Shown here in pieces: positions 34,491 to 43,330 of a stretch of 64,000 nt of DNA. Made by a program: the position numbers and the translations under genes. Under the pieces are notes generated by a model, which saw nothing but the letters and a program-made list of their open reading frames with translations, made no database searches and was not told the origin of the DNA. Origin of the DNA: Simiduia aestuariiviva (GTDB lineage Bacteria > Pseudomonadota > Gammaproteobacteria > Pseudomonadales > Cellvibrionaceae). Each line of letters starts with the position of its first letter. Position 1 is the first letter of the stretch. The stretch lies in contig NZ_JACHXZ010000001.1 in the NCBI RefSeq assembly GCF_014192475.1, forward strand, positions 124,001 to 188,000, given 5' to 3'.

Positions 34491-34528
34491 TGCATAGCTA
34501 TAATAAACTATTCGAGGGGGTATCCCGC

Positions 34529-36808
34529 ATGAGCAATGCTAAAACTCCGTTGGCCGCGGCAATTGCCGCGCTGCTGATCGGCCCAGCAACTGGCGCCTTA
34601 GCGCAAAGTGCTGACACTAATTTGTTAGAAGAGGTGGTAGTGACCGGTACTGCCGGCGGCACCGAAATGCGTAAGCTGGATGCCAGTTTTGCTATCACCA
34701 ATGTCAACGATGAAGACATCAAGCGATTTTCGCCCAAGAGCACCGCTGATCTGTTGAAGACAGTACCCGGAGTCTGGGCTGAAAGTTCGGGCGGTGTAGC
34801 GGGTGCCAATGTGTTTGTGCGTGGATTTCCCGCCAGTGGCGATGCACCGTTTTTAACAGTACAGCTAGAGGGCGCGCCAATATTCCCACCGCCCACCGTT
34901 TCCTTCCTTGAAAACACCAGCCTGTTTCGCATCGACGAGACCATAGAGCGCATGGAGGGACTGCGCGGCGGGCCCCAGTCCGTTCAGGATAATGGCCAGC
35001 CCGGACTGACTACTAACTTTTTGTTAAAGCGCGGCAGTGAAGAGACCGAGGGCCTAGTGAAATACTCCACCTCTGATTACGACTTGCAGCGCTTCGATGC
35101 GCGCTTAAGTGGGCAGTTGTCGGATGGCCTCTACTACATGGTGGGCGGCTATGTGAGCTCTTCTCCCGGCATTCGCGACGCAGGCTTCAATGCCGAAGAG
35201 GGCAAGCAATTTACCGTCAATATTACAAAAGAGCTCGAGCAGGGTAGTGTAAGTGTTTATCACCGCGTTACAGATGATGCGGGTGTTTGGTATTTGCCAA
35301 TCGCTCTCAATGTTCCCGGTGCAGACGCCAGCTTTAATCAGGTGGGCACGTTAAATCGCCAGGGCAGTTTGCGCTATGGGCCCGACGCCACAGAAAAGGC
35401 CGTTGATCTTGGCGAGGGTCGCGGCTGGGTTGGTTCGGTTTCAGGTTTAAATTTCGATTTACAGATAAACGAAACTTGGTCGTTGACCAATGCACTCAAC
35501 GTCACTGCGGGCGATGCCGACACATTGGGTTTGGTTCCCAACGGCGGCGCGGTAAACGTGGGTAGTTTGTTGGCCGATCCCAATGTCGACTCAGGTGCGC
35601 TGGTGGTGGCTCCTATCACCGGTGCCGTGACCGGCAAGGCGGTAGGCAGTGATGCCTACCTGCAGCAACTGGGCCTATGGGAAGTGCGCAAAGACATCGA
35701 ATCGTTTACCAACAATTTGGCTTTTACTGGAGAGTTTGAGCAGTCGGAACTGACGCTCGGATATTACGTTGCCACTACCTCCGTGGATGAATGGTGGTCG
35801 CTCGGTAATCAAAAGTACTATTTGGTTGAGCAGGGCGGTGAACGAGTAGACGGTATCGCCTGCAACGACAGCAGTGTCGACAGCTGTGGATGGAATTATG
35901 ACATTGATGCCACTGGCGATGCCCGCTCCAATGCATTGTACGGCGCATATACCTATCATCTGAATACGGCGCTTAGCCTAGATGTGGGCGTGCGTCAGGA
36001 AAATCATCAAGTGGAATACACAGTTGATGAGGGTTTGGATGGCGTCATCACCAAAACCGCAAATTACGACGAAAATAAGATGTCGTATACCCTTGGTGGC
36101 AACTACGACATCAATGAACAGCAAGGTGTATTTGCTCGCTACAGTCTCGGCTACAAGTTTCCTTACTTTGACGACATTCGAGACAACTACGGTGCCTATT
36201 CCGCTGGTGAAGATCTAATTAAAGAAGTGACCCAGTTTGAATTGGGCTACAAGGCAGTGTTTGATAGTGTTTCTGCCTATGTGACGCTGTTCAGTAATGA
36301 GGTGAAGGGCGATACATTTGTTACTCAGCCCGGTGCGCCAGCACAGGTGTATACCAATCAGGCCTACGGCATAGAATTAGATGGCCGCTGGTTACACGAC
36401 AGTGGTTTTTCCCTAGGCGTAAACGGTACCTTCCAGGAAACGGAAATATCTGAAAGTCCTACCGATAATGGCAACGAAGCGCCGCGTCAGCCAGGTATGC
36501 AATTGCGCTTAACACCGAGTTACCAATTGAACCTTGCGGATAATCAATTGCTGACATTCTATGGTGCCCTGTCCATTGTGGGCGAGCGCTATGCAGATCA
36601 GGGCAATACGGTCACGCTGGATGGCTATGAAAAGCTCGATGTGGGCGCGATTTTTGATGCAGGTGAAAACCTGTCGCTCCAGATCGCGCTGGATAATGCC
36701 ACCGACGAGCAGGCCCTGACAGAAGGTGATCCTCGCAACCCGAGTGCGCCCAATGGTCGCTACATCATGCCGCGCAATCTGAAAGTCAGTGTGGGCTATC
36801 ACTTTTGA
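34529..36808 (+). CDS. TonB-dependent receptor, probably for trehalose
   Basis: 759 residues from the ATG at 34529, with CGAGGGGG in front. Signal peptide ending in ALA, then a plug domain ('EEVVVTGTAGGTEMRKLDASFAITNVNDEDI', 'TADLLKTVPGVWAESSGGVAGANVFVRGFP'), then a 22-strand barrel ending in the aromatic 'VSVGYHF'. Its ligand is inferred from the operon: MFS transporter and trehalase follow. The first protein of the uptake route, it acts at the outer membrane. Confidence 0.9.
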   Translation: MSNAKTPLAAAIAALLIGPATGALAQSADTNLLEEVVVTGTAGGTEMRKLDASFAITNVNDEDIKRFSPKSTADLLKTVPGVWAESSGGVAGANVFVRGFPASGDAPFLTVQLEGAPIFPPPTVSFLENTSLFRIDETIERMEGLRGGPQSVQDNGQPGLTTNFLLKRGSEETEGLVKYSTSDYDLQRFDARLSGQLSDGLYYMVGGYVSSSPGIRDAGFNAEEGKQFTVNITKELEQGSVSVYHRVTDDAGVWYLPIALNVPGADASFNQVGTLNRQGSLRYGPDATEKAVDLGEGRGWVGSVSGLNFDLQINETWSLTNALNVTAGDADTLGLVPNGGAVNVGSLLADPNVDSGALVVAPITGAVTGKAVGSDAYLQQLGLWEVRKDIESFTNNLAFTGEFEQSELTLGYYVATTSVDEWWSLGNQKYYLVEQGGERVDGIACNDSSVDSCGWNYDIDATGDARSNALYGAYTYHLNTALSLDVGVRQENHQVEYTVDEGLDGVITKTANYDENKMSYTLGGNYDINEQQGVFARYSLGYKFPYFDDIRDNYGAYSAGEDLIKEVTQFELGYKAVFDSVSAYVTLFSNEVKGDTFVTQPGAPAQVYTNQAYGIELDGRWLHDSGFSLGVNGTFQETEISESPTDNGNEAPRQPGMQLRLTPSYQLNLADNQLLTFYGALSIVGERYADQGNTVTLDGYEKLDVGAIFDAGENLSLQIALDNATDEQALTEGDPRNPSAPNGRYIMPRNLKVSVGYHF

Positions 36809-36980
36809 TGCCCAGCCAGGCGCGGCGATGTCGTTGCGCTTGTTAACAGTTTAGCCCGCAGTGCTTGGGCGCTCAGTGGCAGCTCAGTTTTCAATGCTAG
36901 TTGCTCGTTACGGGCGCCCTTTTTTGCGTATTCTTTTAAGTCATGGCACGCCATAGCGCGATTTAAACCGGTGAATATGT

Positions 36981-38234
36981 ATGACCCGAATTTGGCTTTT
37001 TTTGACCTATATTATTTTTGCCATTTTGTTGAATAGCGTCGGCACCGTTATTTTGCAGGTGCAAAACAGTTTTTCAGTGGTGCCCTCAGAAGCCGCAGTG
37101 TTGGAAGCATACAAGGATCTGAGTATTGCCCTTACATCATTTTTAATCGCGTCATTTCTGGCGCGACTTGGCTATCGACGATCGGTGATGCTGGCGCTCG
37201 CGGCAATGGCTGTAACCTGTTTGGCAGTGCCCGCTTTACCCCATTTCTGGATGACAAAAGTACTCTTTTTAATGACGGGAATCAGCTTCGCGGTGATAAA
37301 GGTTGCGGTGTTTTCGAGTCTTGGATTAATTGCCAAGGATCAAAAAGCGCACGTTAGCACAATGAATTATCTGGAAGCGTTTTTTATGTTTGGCGTGATG
37401 GGCGGCTATTTTATTTTTAGTGCGTTTGTATCACCGCAAGATCCGGGCGACCTGCAGTGGCTCAATGTGTACTATTTGTTGGCGGGACTTTGTGCGCTGG
37501 CTTTAGTGCTGACAATGTTTGTGGATTTAGATGAATCTGAGCTCAGGCATTCTGCGAAACCGCTCACAAAGGAGTTTTCGGGCATGATCTCGCTCAGTTT
37601 TCAGCCACTGGTAGTGGTGTTTGTCATGAGCGTTTTTCTCTACGTGCTTGTCGAACAGGCGATTATGTCCTGGTTGCCAAGTTATAACAGTCAGGTGCTA
37701 AATTTAACGCCAGCACTGGGTATTCAAATGGCGAGCATTCTGGCTGCCTCAACGGCCATGGGGCGATTGCTCGCTGGTTGGGTGTTCAGAAAATACCATT
37801 GGTACCCGGTATTGAATACGGCACTTGTTTTGGCTGGTGTACTAATTCTGCTTGCCTTGCCACTTGCGGCTGGCACCAGTTCGGAACCCATTGCTGCTTG
37901 GTCGCAAGCACCTGTGGCAGCCTATGTGTTCCCTATGATTGGTCTGTGTTTGGCGCCGGTCTATCCAGCGATTAATTCGGTGGTCTTATCAGCTCTGCCA
38001 GTTCGGCAGCATGCACCTATGTCTGGGCTAATAGTGGTTTTCTCTGCACTTGGTGGCACTCTTGGTTCGCTCATTACTGGCAGGCTTTTCGAATGGGTTG
38101 GTGGCGCGCAGGCTTTCTACGGTGCCTTGTTGCCGTTGGCTGCAATTTTGCTGGCACTCTACGGTTTGCGTCACTACGTTGATGCAAACGTATCGCAACA
38201 GCGGCGCGCCGATCACAGTGGAGCCGCCTTGTGA
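36981..38234 (+). CDS. MFS sugar transporter, probably for trehalose
   Basis: 417 residues with about twelve membrane segments. 'LARLGYRRSVMLALAAMAV' is the loop after the second segment and 'GRLLAGWVFRKYHWYPVL' the matching loop in the second half. The fold belongs to FucP/sugar MFS transporters. It ends four bases inside the trehalase start, so the substrate is most likely trehalose. Confidence 0.88.
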   Translation: MTRIWLFLTYIIFAILLNSVGTVILQVQNSFSVVPSEAAVLEAYKDLSIALTSFLIASFLARLGYRRSVMLALAAMAVTCLAVPALPHFWMTKVLFLMTGISFAVIKVAVFSSLGLIAKDQKAHVSTMNYLEAFFMFGVMGGYFIFSAFVSPQDPGDLQWLNVYYLLAGLCALALVLTMFVDLDESELRHSAKPLTKEFSGMISLSFQPLVVVFVMSVFLYVLVEQAIMSWLPSYNSQVLNLTPALGIQMASILAASTAMGRLLAGWVFRKYHWYPVLNTALVLAGVLILLALPLAAGTSSEPIAAWSQAPVAAYVFPMIGLCLAPVYPAINSVVLSALPVRQHAPMSGLIVVFSALGGTLGSLITGRLFEWVGGAQAFYGALLPLAAILLALYGLRHYVDANVSQQRRADHSGAAL

Positions 38235-39745
38235 GCAATTCACTGCCACCAGATACCTTAATGCCCGAATTGTTTAAAGCCGTTCAGGGCGGTCGACTGT
38301 TCGCTGATTCCAAGCTTTTTGTCGATGCCCAGCCCATGCGCGCGGCGGCAGATATAGAGGCAGAGTATTTGCGGGCGCGCAATGATCAGGCATTTAATTT
38401 GTCAGAGTTTGTAGCGCATAATTTCACTCTGCCGATGGAAATTGAGGCGAGTGCCGAAGCAGGTGACGGTGACGTTGCGGACTATATCGAAACTATGTGG
38501 CGGCAGCTTAGACGACCGCCAGACGCAGTGACAGCCGATAGTAGTCTATTGGCACTACCCTTAAGCTACACAGTGCCAGGCGGTAGATTTCGAGAAATAT
38601 ATTATTGGGATTCTTATTTCACAATGTTGGGATTGGCTGCGAGCGGCCAGTGGCAAAGTGTAAGAAATATGGTGGATAACTTTGCCTATCTGATTAAAGT
38701 CGTAGGGCATATCCCCAATGGCAATCGAACGTATTACTTGACGCGATCACAGCCGCCGCTGTTTACCCACATGGTCGCGCTACTGGCCGAGGCCTTTCCA
38801 AGCGAAACTATTTTACTCAATTACCTGCCTGCTATTCAGCGCGAATACGATTATTGGATGCAGGGGGAGGATTCTGTTAGCCCGGGAAATTGTTCCTGTC
38901 GGCGCGTGCTCTACCATCCCGGTGCGTTGCTCAATCGCTATTGGGATGATGCTGACCAGCCCCGTCAGGAAAGCTATTGGGAGGACGTTGAGCTAGCCCA
39001 GAGCTATAGCGGGGACGTCAACAGCCTGTATCGAAATATCAGAGCGGCGTGCGAAACAGGTTGGGATTTCAGCTCGCGCTGGCTGGCACAGCCGGATGAC
39101 TTGCGCACAGTAAGAACAACTGAGGTGGTACCCGTTGATCTCAATTGTATTTTGGTATTTGTGGAGCAAACCTTGGCGCGAGCCTATGAGTCCCTGCACA
39201 AGCATGCGTTGGCCGAGCGATATTCCGAGCGCGCTGACGCCCGCGCGCAGGTGATTCGCGATCATTTTTTCTGTAGCAATCGACAACAATTTGTCGATTG
39301 TCTGCTGCCGGACTTTCGCCTGAGTGAAACGACATCGCTGGCAACGAGTTGGCCTTTGTTCGCTGGCGTTGCGACAAATGAACAGGCTCACGCAGTTGCC
39401 TTGTCCCTTAAACAGGAATTTTTGCGCCCCGGTGGTTGGGTGACTACTGGGCTGCATACTGGCCAGCAGTGGGATGCGCCGAATGGCTGGGCGCCCTTGC
39501 AGTGGGTGACATTTAAGGGGCTGCAAGATTATGGCTGCCACGCTGATGCAGCGGAAGGCGCGCAGCGCTGGCTCGCTAACACCCTAGATTGCTTTAAGCG
39601 CACGGGAAAGTTTTTTGAAAAATACAATGTTGAAAGCCCTGGCACTCTTGCCGGGGGCGGCGAATACCCTGTTCAGCACGGCTTTGGTTGGACTAATGCG
39701 GTGGTGCTTATACTGCAGGCGGCGCTAGAACGCAGTAAAGACTGA
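38231..39745 (+). CDS. treF: Trehalase (GH37, cytoplasmic)
   Basis: 504 residues from a GTG that overlaps the stop of the MFS gene. 'PGGRFREIYYWDSYFTMLGL' and 'QWDAPNGWAPLQW' are the two GH37 signatures; the catalytic acid/base residues of TreA/TreF lie around 'RAACETGWDFSSRW' (Asp) and the closing 'GGGGEYPVQHGFGWTNAV'-like region (Glu). No signal peptide, so like E. coli TreF it should split trehalose into glucose in the cytoplasm. Confidence 0.95.
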   Translation: MSNSLPPDTLMPELFKAVQGGRLFADSKLFVDAQPMRAAADIEAEYLRARNDQAFNLSEFVAHNFTLPMEIEASAEAGDGDVADYIETMWRQLRRPPDAVTADSSLLALPLSYTVPGGRFREIYYWDSYFTMLGLAASGQWQSVRNMVDNFAYLIKVVGHIPNGNRTYYLTRSQPPLFTHMVALLAEAFPSETILLNYLPAIQREYDYWMQGEDSVSPGNCSCRRVLYHPGALLNRYWDDADQPRQESYWEDVELAQSYSGDVNSLYRNIRAACETGWDFSSRWLAQPDDLRTVRTTEVVPVDLNCILVFVEQTLARAYESLHKHALAERYSERADARAQVIRDHFFCSNRQQFVDCLLPDFRLSETTSLATSWPLFAGVATNEQAHAVALSLKQEFLRPGGWVTTGLHTGQQWDAPNGWAPLQWVTFKGLQDYGCHADAAEGAQRWLANTLDCFKRTGKFFEKYNVESPGTLAGGGEYPVQHGFGWTNAVVLILQAALERSKD

Positions 39746-39906
39746 TGCAGGTTACTCAAGACTTCTTGCATGTGCCTTCCTGTCTTCCTGTTGCATTGCA
39801 AGCGGCTGCGCCCTCGCAGAGCCCACGGCAAACTGATCAGCTTCGCATTCAGGTGGTGTCGTCTGACAGCCTGCGCTTCACCATGCAAATTCCTAAGCAG
39901 ATATAG
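39745..39906 (+). CDS. Possible 53-residue ORF coupled to treF
   Basis: An ATG overlaps the last base of the trehalase stop (TGATG), the usual layout for coupled translation, and the frame continues 53 codons. The product (start MQVTQDFLHVPSCLPVALQ) has no recognised family, signal peptide or membrane segment. It may be chance. Confidence 0.25.
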   Translation: MQVTQDFLHVPSCLPVALQAAAPSQSPRQTDQLRIQVVSSDSLRFTMQIPKQI

Positions 39907-40039
39907 TGGACCGAAATTTCCGAGTGCTACAGGTTCTTTCTGGTTTTTTTTTCCAGTAAAGTAGCTATATAAGTTGTTGGGAAGACTCTGCTGCGTACGA
40001 GTCTTTCCCCGTGGTTTATCGGTGAGGCTCGGTATCCCT

Positions 40040-41245
40040 ATGGCAGTAGATCGTAAATCTAAACCGTCAGTGCTAAGCGCCCTTCGCTATTTTTTTAGCC
40101 TAGAGAGCGCGGGCGGCATAATGCTGATTTTGGCAACCATTACCGCCATGGCTGTCAAAAACTCTGACTTGTCTGAGCTGTATATTCAAATTTTGAATAT
40201 ACCGGGCATGGTGCAGTTTGGCGAGTTGAGCATCAGTAAACCCCTTTTCCTTTGGGTTAACGATGGTTGGATGGCGATCTTTTTTTTCGCCATTGGCCTC
40301 GAGATCAAACATGAGCTTTTGCATGGCCATTTGGCGGACCGTCGCCAGCTGGTTTTGCCGCTGGCTGGTGCGATTGGCGGTGTCGCGGTGCCCGCTGCTA
40401 TCTACCTGTTTTTCAACTGGCAGGACCCCATAGGCATAAAGGGCTGGGCCGTTCCCACCGCGACGGATATTGCGTTTGCGCTGGGCGTTTTGGCGGCGGT
40501 TGGGTCTCGGGTTCCCGTGGCGTTAAAAGTGTTTTTGATGACGTTGGCAATCCTCGATGACCTTATTGCCATCGTAATTATCGCGCTGTTTTATACATCG
40601 GGGCTGTCAACAACTTCGCTGGCGGCGGCGGCCTGTGTCATGGCGCTAATGGCGGCATTAAAGGCGGCGGGCCTGCGAAAATCGACGCCGTTTATATTGC
40701 TGGGTGTGATCCTTTGGGTGTGCGTCTTGAAGTCGGGTGTGCACGCCACACTCGCTGGGGTCGTGACTGCGTTCTTTATTTCTACACGCGCGCAGGAAGG
40801 GCAGTCGTTGTCGCCGGCCGCGCTAATGATTAAGTCTATTCACCCATGGATTGCGTTTATCATTTTGCCGGCTTTTGCGCTGGTGAACGCCGGAATTTCA
40901 TTTGATGGCCTTAGCTTGTCGCGCTTAATGGAACCGGTGCCAATGGGTATCGCGCTGGGATTGTTTGTGGGCAAACCTGTGGGGGTCATGTTCTGTGCCG
41001 GCGTGGTTATTCTGTTAGGCATGGCTAGATTGCCAAAAGAGGTCAATTGGTTTCAGTTGTTTGGCGTTGCTGTACTGTGTGGTGTTGGTTTTACCATGAG
41101 CCTCTTCGTGGGGGGCTTGGCCTTCGCAGAGGGCGGGGCCGGCTATGCTCGCATAGATCGGTTGGGTATCTTGTTGGGATCTGGGTTAAGTGCGGTGCTT
41201 GGGTATATTATTCTGCGTATATCTTCAAAGGAAAAGACGGCATGA
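40040..41245 (+). CDS. nhaA: Na+/H+ antiporter NhaA
   Basis: 401 residues from the ATG at 40040; an upstream extension has no support. 'LRYFFSLESAGGIMLILATITAM', 'FFFAIGLEIKHELLHGHLADRR', 'PTATDIAFALGVLA' and the paired aspartates in 'LTLAILDDLIAIVIIALFY' near residue 172 are hallmarks. It exchanges sodium for protons across the inner membrane. Its stop TGA overlaps a following ATG. Confidence 0.97.
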   Translation: MAVDRKSKPSVLSALRYFFSLESAGGIMLILATITAMAVKNSDLSELYIQILNIPGMVQFGELSISKPLFLWVNDGWMAIFFFAIGLEIKHELLHGHLADRRQLVLPLAGAIGGVAVPAAIYLFFNWQDPIGIKGWAVPTATDIAFALGVLAAVGSRVPVALKVFLMTLAILDDLIAIVIIALFYTSGLSTTSLAAAACVMALMAALKAAGLRKSTPFILLGVILWVCVLKSGVHATLAGVVTAFFISTRAQEGQSLSPAALMIKSIHPWIAFIILPAFALVNAGISFDGLSLSRLMEPVPMGIALGLFVGKPVGVMFCAGVVILLGMARLPKEVNWFQLFGVAVLCGVGFTMSLFVGGLAFAEGGAGYARIDRLGILLGSGLSAVLGYIILRISSKEKTA

Positions 41246-41435
41246 AAGCGATTAAATTGATTTTAATAACATTGGGAAGAAAAAATCTGAATTTGTAGAA
41301 CGCGCCCAGCGAACGCGAGCGGGTGGCATCGACCAACGCTACGGGATGAATATCCGGGCGGCTTACTGCGTGCCGCAACAGTTGACGACTAATGATCTGG
41401 TGGCGAACCTCAATAAATACGCTGAAGCCAACTGA
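41242..41435 (+). other. Possible short gene read by -1 frameshift, coupled to nhaA
   Basis: An ATG overlapping the nhaA stop opens an 18-codon frame (to 41298). At 41280-41286 lies A-AAA-AAT, a slippery heptamer in register; a -1 shift there continues into a frame of about 50 more codons ending at 41435 ('KSEFVERAQRTRAGGIDQRYG' in the first part), in all 64 residues. No clear stimulatory hairpin was identified. It may equally be a small gene disabled by one base change. The rest of 41246-41629 holds only the terminator. Confidence 0.3.
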
Positions 41436-41575
41436 GCGAAAACCGGTCTGTCTGGCGACTACCTACTCACTTTTCTTCGGCAAAAATATGCGTGCAAAAT
41501 TGAATAAACCAAAGTTTGGTTTTAGTGCAGCTGATTCAACATTCGCAGCCGTGGTTTGATAACAGTAGACGTTAA

Positions 41576-41611
41576 AAATCCCCGCTCGGTGTCCGGCGGG
41601 GATTTCTTTTT
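41576..41611. terminator. Bidirectional terminator between nhaA and pntB
   Basis: AAATCCCCGC and GCGGGGATTT form the stem, followed by CTTTTT on plus and an A-tract on the left that serves the minus strand. Confidence 0.92.
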
Positions 41612-41629
41612 ACAGATGAGGGCAGGTGC

Positions 41630-42997
41630 TTAGGCTGCAAACTCCCCCGCGATCGCTTGAATTGACGCCTTGGCATCGCCGAACAGCATGCGCACATTTT
41701 CTTTGTAGAACAGCGGGTTTTCGACGCCGGAATAGCCGGCGTTCATGCCGCGTTTTAACACGAATACGGTGCGCGCGTCGCTCACTTTAATCACCGGCAT
41801 GCCGTAGATGGGGCTGCCTTCGTCTTCGGTGGCGGCGGGGTTGACGGTGTCGTTCGCGCCGATGACGATGGCCACATCAACGGCACCCATTTGCGGGTTG
41901 ATGGCGTCCATTTCCAGAAGTTGGTCGTAGGGTACGCTGGCTTCTGCCAGCAACACATTCATGTGGCCCGGCATGCGACCGGCTACGGGGTGAATGGCGT
42001 AGCGCACTTGGCAGCCGTTGCTTTCCAAATGATCCGCCAATTCGCGCACGACGTGTTGCGCCTGCGACACGGCCATGCCGTAGCCGGGCACAAACACCAC
42101 GTTTGCCGCTGCCTCTAAAATTAAGTAGGCGTCATCACAGTTGATGGGTTTGATTTCACCTTCCACCACAGTGGTGGATTTTTTAACCGCTTTAAAGCCG
42201 CTAAACAATACGTTCGCCAGCGAGCGATTCATGGCTTTGCACATGATGTTGGTGAGGATGATACCGCTGGCGCCGACGAGCGCGCCGGACACAATCAATA
42301 GGTTGTTGTTCAGCACAAAGCCGGCGGCACAGGCGGCCAAACCCGAGTAGGAATTTAGCAGCGAAATTACTACCGGCATGTCGGCGCCACCGATGGGTAT
42401 TACCAGCATAATGCCGAATAACAAAGCCACGCCGATGACGGCGTACAAGTGCACGGAGTCGACAGTGGGCGATTGCACAAACCACAGAGCGTTGGCCAAC
42501 AAGGTTATGACAATAAGCCCATTGACGATGGCTTGGCCAGTAAACGTAATGGCGCGCCCCGGTAATTTTTCCGCGAGTTTACCCCACGCAATGAACGAAC
42601 CCGATAGCGTGACACCACCGATGAGAATCGACAGCACAATGGTAATGGCCACAAAGGTAGTCGCCGCGCCACTGTAGAGCGCCGCCCAGCCCACCAGCAA
42701 ACTGGCGGCACCGCCAAAGCCGTTAAACAGGGCCACCATTTCCGGCATGGACGTCATGGCAACGAGGCGCGCGGCCAAGACACCGATCACAGTGCCCAGC
42801 ACCATGGCGCCCACAATCCAGCTAAAGGTAATAATTTCTTTATCGAGTAAGGTCACGGCAATGGCCAGCAACATGGCGAGCGCCGAGAGGCCGTTGCCCT
42901 TGCGTGCTGTGGCCGGTGAGCCCAGCATTTTTAGGCCGATGATGAACCCCAATGCCGAGAGGATGTAGGCGAAATTAATGATCAGCGCGCTGTTCAT
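41630..42997 (-). CDS. pntB: NAD(P) transhydrogenase subunit beta
   Basis: 455 residues. About nine membrane segments in the first 270 residues form part of the proton channel (domain II), then 'YLILEAAANVVFVPGYGMAVSQAQHVVRELADHLE' and 'DVAIVIGANDTVNPAA' form the NADP-binding domain III. With PntA it couples proton entry to hydride transfer from NADH to NADP. Start overlaps the stop of pntA2 by four bases. Confidence 0.97.
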   Translation of the reverse strand: MNSALIINFAYILSALGFIIGLKMLGSPATARKGNGLSALAMLLAIAVTLLDKEIITFSWIVGAMVLGTVIGVLAARLVAMTSMPEMVALFNGFGGAASLLVGWAALYSGAATTFVAITIVLSILIGGVTLSGSFIAWGKLAEKLPGRAITFTGQAIVNGLIVITLLANALWFVQSPTVDSVHLYAVIGVALLFGIMLVIPIGGADMPVVISLLNSYSGLAACAAGFVLNNNLLIVSGALVGASGIILTNIMCKAMNRSLANVLFSGFKAVKKSTTVVEGEIKPINCDDAYLILEAAANVVFVPGYGMAVSQAQHVVRELADHLESNGCQVRYAIHPVAGRMPGHMNVLLAEASVPYDQLLEMDAINPQMGAVDVAIVIGANDTVNPAATEDEGSPIYGMPVIKVSDARTVFVLKRGMNAGYSGVENPLFYKENVRMLFGDAKASIQAIAGEFAA

Positions 42998-43302
42998 TTA
43001 GCACCTCCGGTCGCTTTCTTTTTGAACATGGCGAGCATGCGATCGGTGACGAGGTAGCCGCCAACCACGTTGATGGTGGCCAGGGTAACGGCTGCTGCGC
43101 CCAGCCAGGTGGCAAGTTGCGCATGTTCGGCGCCGGCGCTAACCAGTGCACCCACCAGCGTGATGCCAGAGATGGCGTTAGAGCCGCTCATCAGCGGTGT
43201 GTGTAAGGTGGCGGGCACCTTGGCGATGAGTTCAAAGCCCACGAAAATGGCGAGCATCAAAATAAACGTTAAGTAAACCAACTGTTGAATTTCAGGTGTC
43301 AT
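42994..43302 (-). CDS. pntA2: NAD(P) transhydrogenase alpha subunit, membrane part (PntA2)
   Basis: 102 residues from the ATG at 43302. Three membrane segments ('FILMLAIFVGFELIAKV', 'SGITLVGALVSAG', 'AAVTLATINVVGGYLVTDRMLAMFKKK'). In E. coli this domain is the carboxy end of PntA; here, as in many proteobacteria, it is a separate chain between PntA1 and PntB. Confidence 0.94.
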   Translation of the reverse strand: MTPEIQQLVYLTFILMLAIFVGFELIAKVPATLHTPLMSGSNAISGITLVGALVSAGAEHAQLATWLGAAAVTLATINVVGGYLVTDRMLAMFKKKATGGAK

Positions 43303-43330
43303 GGTATGTCTTCCTAATTGGTGTGGCGCG

